Of a stretch of 64,000 nt of DNA, positions 61,834 through 64,000 are shown piece after piece. The stretch is from Anoplopoma fimbria (taxonomy: Eukaryota > Chordata > Actinopteri > Perciformes > Anoplopomatidae), in the NCBI RefSeq assembly GCF_027596085.1, contig NC_072470.1, positions 4,047,688-4,111,687 of the forward strand. The letters run 5' to 3'. The translations under genes and the position numbers were made by a program. The notes under the pieces are model-generated. The model had not been told where the DNA came from. It searched no databases and saw nothing but the letters and a program-made list of their open reading frames with translations. Positions within the stretch are counted from its first letter, which is position 1, and every line of letters begins with the position of its first letter.

Positions 61834-63437
61834 TTATCTCGTCTCCTCCTGGCCCTTCATGCGTCTTTGTTCATTCAGCAGTCTGAACAAAAAACAGAGA
61901 CACACATTTACTAAACTATACTAAGACTATCCTGCTTCAGTGACAGATCCTTCTGGTTTTAAACAGGCTGAGAACCAACAAAGAAGACAAATGAGCCCCT
62001 TAAACAGGTTGAGAAGTCAGCTTCAATGTCCATGTCTATTACAGACCATCATTTATAATTTCACGAGTTTTTAAGACGTTCATAACAAAGCTAAAGAGCC
62101 CACTGAATTTAAATTGTTTGCTTTTGATATTCAACAACATTAAACACAAGGCAGCAGATAATATTGAGAAGAAGTATCCTACCTCAGAGCTTCAGCACGG
62201 AGAAGACGTTCTTTCAGTTGGTCTGTGTGACGTTCCTCTTCTTCACCGACCTGAAGACTCCACCATGGACCGTGTAAACACCAGTCAACTCTATAAGATG
62301 AAACAGAAAATAAATAGTCATCAGAATTTATATTTGCATTCATTTCAAATATAAACAACCATTAATGAAATGTGGGATTTAACACTGATACATTTTAATT
62401 TCGTTGTTTTTTCAGAGTCAAGTTTTTCAACCTGTTTATTGAATCATTACTTTATTAAAAAGAAATTAGAAATATCTTTTTACCTAAATTAAAAACAATA
62501 ATATGTACGCACTACTATGACTATTTTCACTTTTTTTCGACATACTATACTATGACTTTTTGGTCACTTTTTTCAACATACTATATTATGACATTTTTAA
62601 TTTATTTCGACATACTATACTATACTATGACATTTAGCTAATATATTAAGACTCTCCTTCTTCAGTGACAGATCTGGATTTATAAAGAGTCTATGCATCA
62701 GATTTCATGCAAGATGGATCAAAACCTTTTAAAGAAAACACAGGTAGGTATATTGATGATGTCATCACAATGGGACAGGTGTGATGGTGACATGGATTAC
62801 ATTGTTAAAGAGAATTACTTTTATTTATGACATACTATACTATGACTTTGACATTATTAGATAGATGTATAAGATATACTATCATTGTTTTAATGTTTTA
62901 ATAGTTACTTGCATTGAATTACATTTAGGGCCCTTTAGGTCACAAAATAACTTCCAATAATTAAATGGAGATCTTCACTGTCTGTCAGTCCATTAATATG
63001 GCTACAAGATGACAAATAATAAAATAAAATAAAATAAAATATATATAAAACATTCATGTCAAGGTGGTCAAGTGATTTTGAGAAATACTATGTGTGTCCC
63101 CTGGTTTCATTCTACACAATCTACTATGAATTAAAAAAGGCTAAAATACCAGATAAATATGAATACATTGATTTACTGCTGATTACTGACTTGGTCTCGG
63201 AGGCGGCTGAGCAGCTTCTGATGAGCCTCCCTGTGTTTCTCCAGCTGCTCCTCCAACCTTTTCTGGAGGATGGAGACACAAAAATCCACATTACAGCCAG
63301 ACAATCGTTCATATATGAAAAGCATGTTTCACATGTGTTTTCAGATGGAATTTTTTTTCAGGTCAACCTCTCCTCACCTTGATGTCCTCGTCTCCATTCA
63401 GTCTGCTGCTCCTCGTCCAACACCTTGTGTCTTCACT
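61834..63437 (-). CDS. Coiled-coil gene 3' exons, KIF5-stalk-like, partial
   Basis: Four minus-strand exons are inferred: 63437-63378, 63262-63191, 62250-62183 and 61882-61834 (TAA). Each is bounded by AG and GT where expected, and phases 0/0, 0/0, 0/2, 2/stop agree. They read as a continuous charged coiled coil of about 81 residues. The segment LEEQLEKHREAHQKLLSRLR resembles the kinesin-1 heavy chain stalk (KIF5 has HREAHQKQLSRLRDE in my memory of the family). The following exon (GEEEERHTDQLKERLL) diverges, and the frame stops without the kinesin tail. The 5' part would lie beyond 64000. It may be a truncated KIF5 paralogue, another coiled-coil protein, or a decaying pseudogene. Splice calls are by eye only. 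Confidence 0.4.
61967..62300. repeat. Tandem segmental duplication, copy 1
   Basis: Blocks GAGAACCAACAAAGAAGACA, CAACAACATTAAACA and ATCCTACCTCAGAGCTTC recur in order at 63438-63800. It contains the intact coiled-coil exon 62183-62250. Confidence 0.75.
62505..62640. repeat. Second block of the TATACTATG minisatellite
   Basis: Three to four units of the same motif as 61140-61660, separated from it by the coiled-coil exons. Confidence 0.85.
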
Positions 63438-63800
63438 CTGAGAACCAACAAAGAAGACAAATGAGCTCCTTAAATGGGCTGTGATGTCAGCTTCAGGTAT
63501 TCTGAAACTGCACATTAGAGACAATGATATTCTTGTGAAGTGTAAATAAAATGTCTATTAAAGAGCATATTCTATAATTGTATGAAATTAAGAAGTTCAG
63601 TTCAGTTAAAAAAAATATGCTTTCAATATTCAACATCATTAAACAAAGCAGCTGACAATGAGAAAAGATATCCTACCTCAGAGCTTCCGCACAGAGAAGA
63701 TGTTCCTTCAGTTGTCTGTTTAACATTCCTCTTCTTCCCAGATGTCATTCATTGAGGCTGCATATCTACAAGTGTGTGACAAATAAAAACATCTTTCTTA
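63438..63800. repeat. Tandem segmental duplication, copy 2
   Basis: Second copy of 61967-62300, offset about 1.47 kb, containing the decayed exon copy. Confidence 0.75.
63677..63750 (-). pseudogene. Decayed duplicate of the 62183-62250 coiled-coil exon
   Basis: The sequence matches the exon at 62183-62250, including its GAG|GTAGGA donor. It carries a TAA in place of the CAC codon and has lost one base in the CAACTG block, so it cannot be read through. Flanks match too, for example the ACCAACAAAGAAGACAAATG block near 61974 and 63446. It therefore belongs to a roughly 1.5 kb tandem duplication. Confidence 0.6.
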
Positions 63801-63949
63801 ATACGAAACACATCTGACAGTAAAAACACAGTAAAAATCATACAACAATAATAAACATGCAGAAATGATATCTATATTAATAGTAAGCATTAACACTGTA
63901 AAGTGGAGAATTGCATAATGTTCATGAATAAAACAATAAGAACAAACCT

Positions 63950-64000
63950 GAGACTCTTTCAAAGTTCACAGGAGCCATGTTAACACCAGTCAACCTGCAG
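63950..64000 (-). other. Possible first-exon-like segment at the window edge
   Basis: On the minus strand an ATG opens MAPVNFERVS and is followed by TCAG|GTTTGT, a plausible donor. About 25 bases upstream of the ATG match the region before exon 62250-62183. It could be the 5' end of a small gene whose second exon is the decayed copy at 63677-63750. Weak, based on one short reading. Confidence 0.2.

Overview
The window looks like teleost fish genomic DNA, probably percomorph. It has spliced vertebrate genes with fish orthologue sequences, AT-rich introns, long (TG)n, (GATA)n and (AT)n microsatellites, and fish-type tRNA-SINEs, LINE 3' ends and MITEs. I could not identify the species.

Three genes are well supported. 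(1) SH3BP4, plus strand, is complete in four coding exons (11160-23345). It encodes 963 aa, the same length I recall for the human protein, and runs SH3, ZU5, UPA, SH3 and a death-like C terminus. It has an 8.6 kb intron 2 and a polyadenylation signal at 24641. (2) KYNU (kynureninase), minus strand, has ten coherent exons (33973-29308) giving the C-terminal 338 aa. The exons for about 127 N-terminal residues are not found. (3) A ladderlectin-like secreted C-type lectin, minus strand, has nine coding exons (39235-36730), with a signal peptide, TATA box and polyadenylation signal. At the right end (61834-63437, minus) four short phase-compatible exons encode a coiled coil that resembles the kinesin-1 (KIF5) stalk but stops early. 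A decayed duplicate of one exon lies beside it.

From about 39.8 to 61.0 kb there are two adjacent giant inverted repeats. Palindrome 1 (39841-50009) has arms of about 4.9 kb and a 362 bp spacer. Palindrome 2 (50110-61024) has arms of about 5.2 kb and a 427 bp spacer. They meet at a 100-N assembly gap (50010-50109), so each sequenced contig ends in a fold-back. The arms are nearly but not perfectly identical, with SNPs, microsatellite changes and a roughly 34 bp indel. They contain mirrored LINE ends, a tRNA-SINE, a hAT MITE with an 8 bp target duplication, a Tc1-type MITE and other repeats. This is either a real young palindromic cluster or a haplotype fold-back misassembly.

Other structure includes a roughly 0.4 kb imperfect inverted repeat bracketing the last two SH3BP4 exons (intron 2 versus 3'UTR), a direct repeat flanking the KYNU fragment, overlapping upstream ORFs at the SH3BP4 start codon, a perfect 17 bp hairpin beside a (TG)n tract, and a degenerate minisatellite at 61.1-62.9 kb. 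Most of 1-11 kb and the SH3BP4 introns hold no gene that I can recognise.
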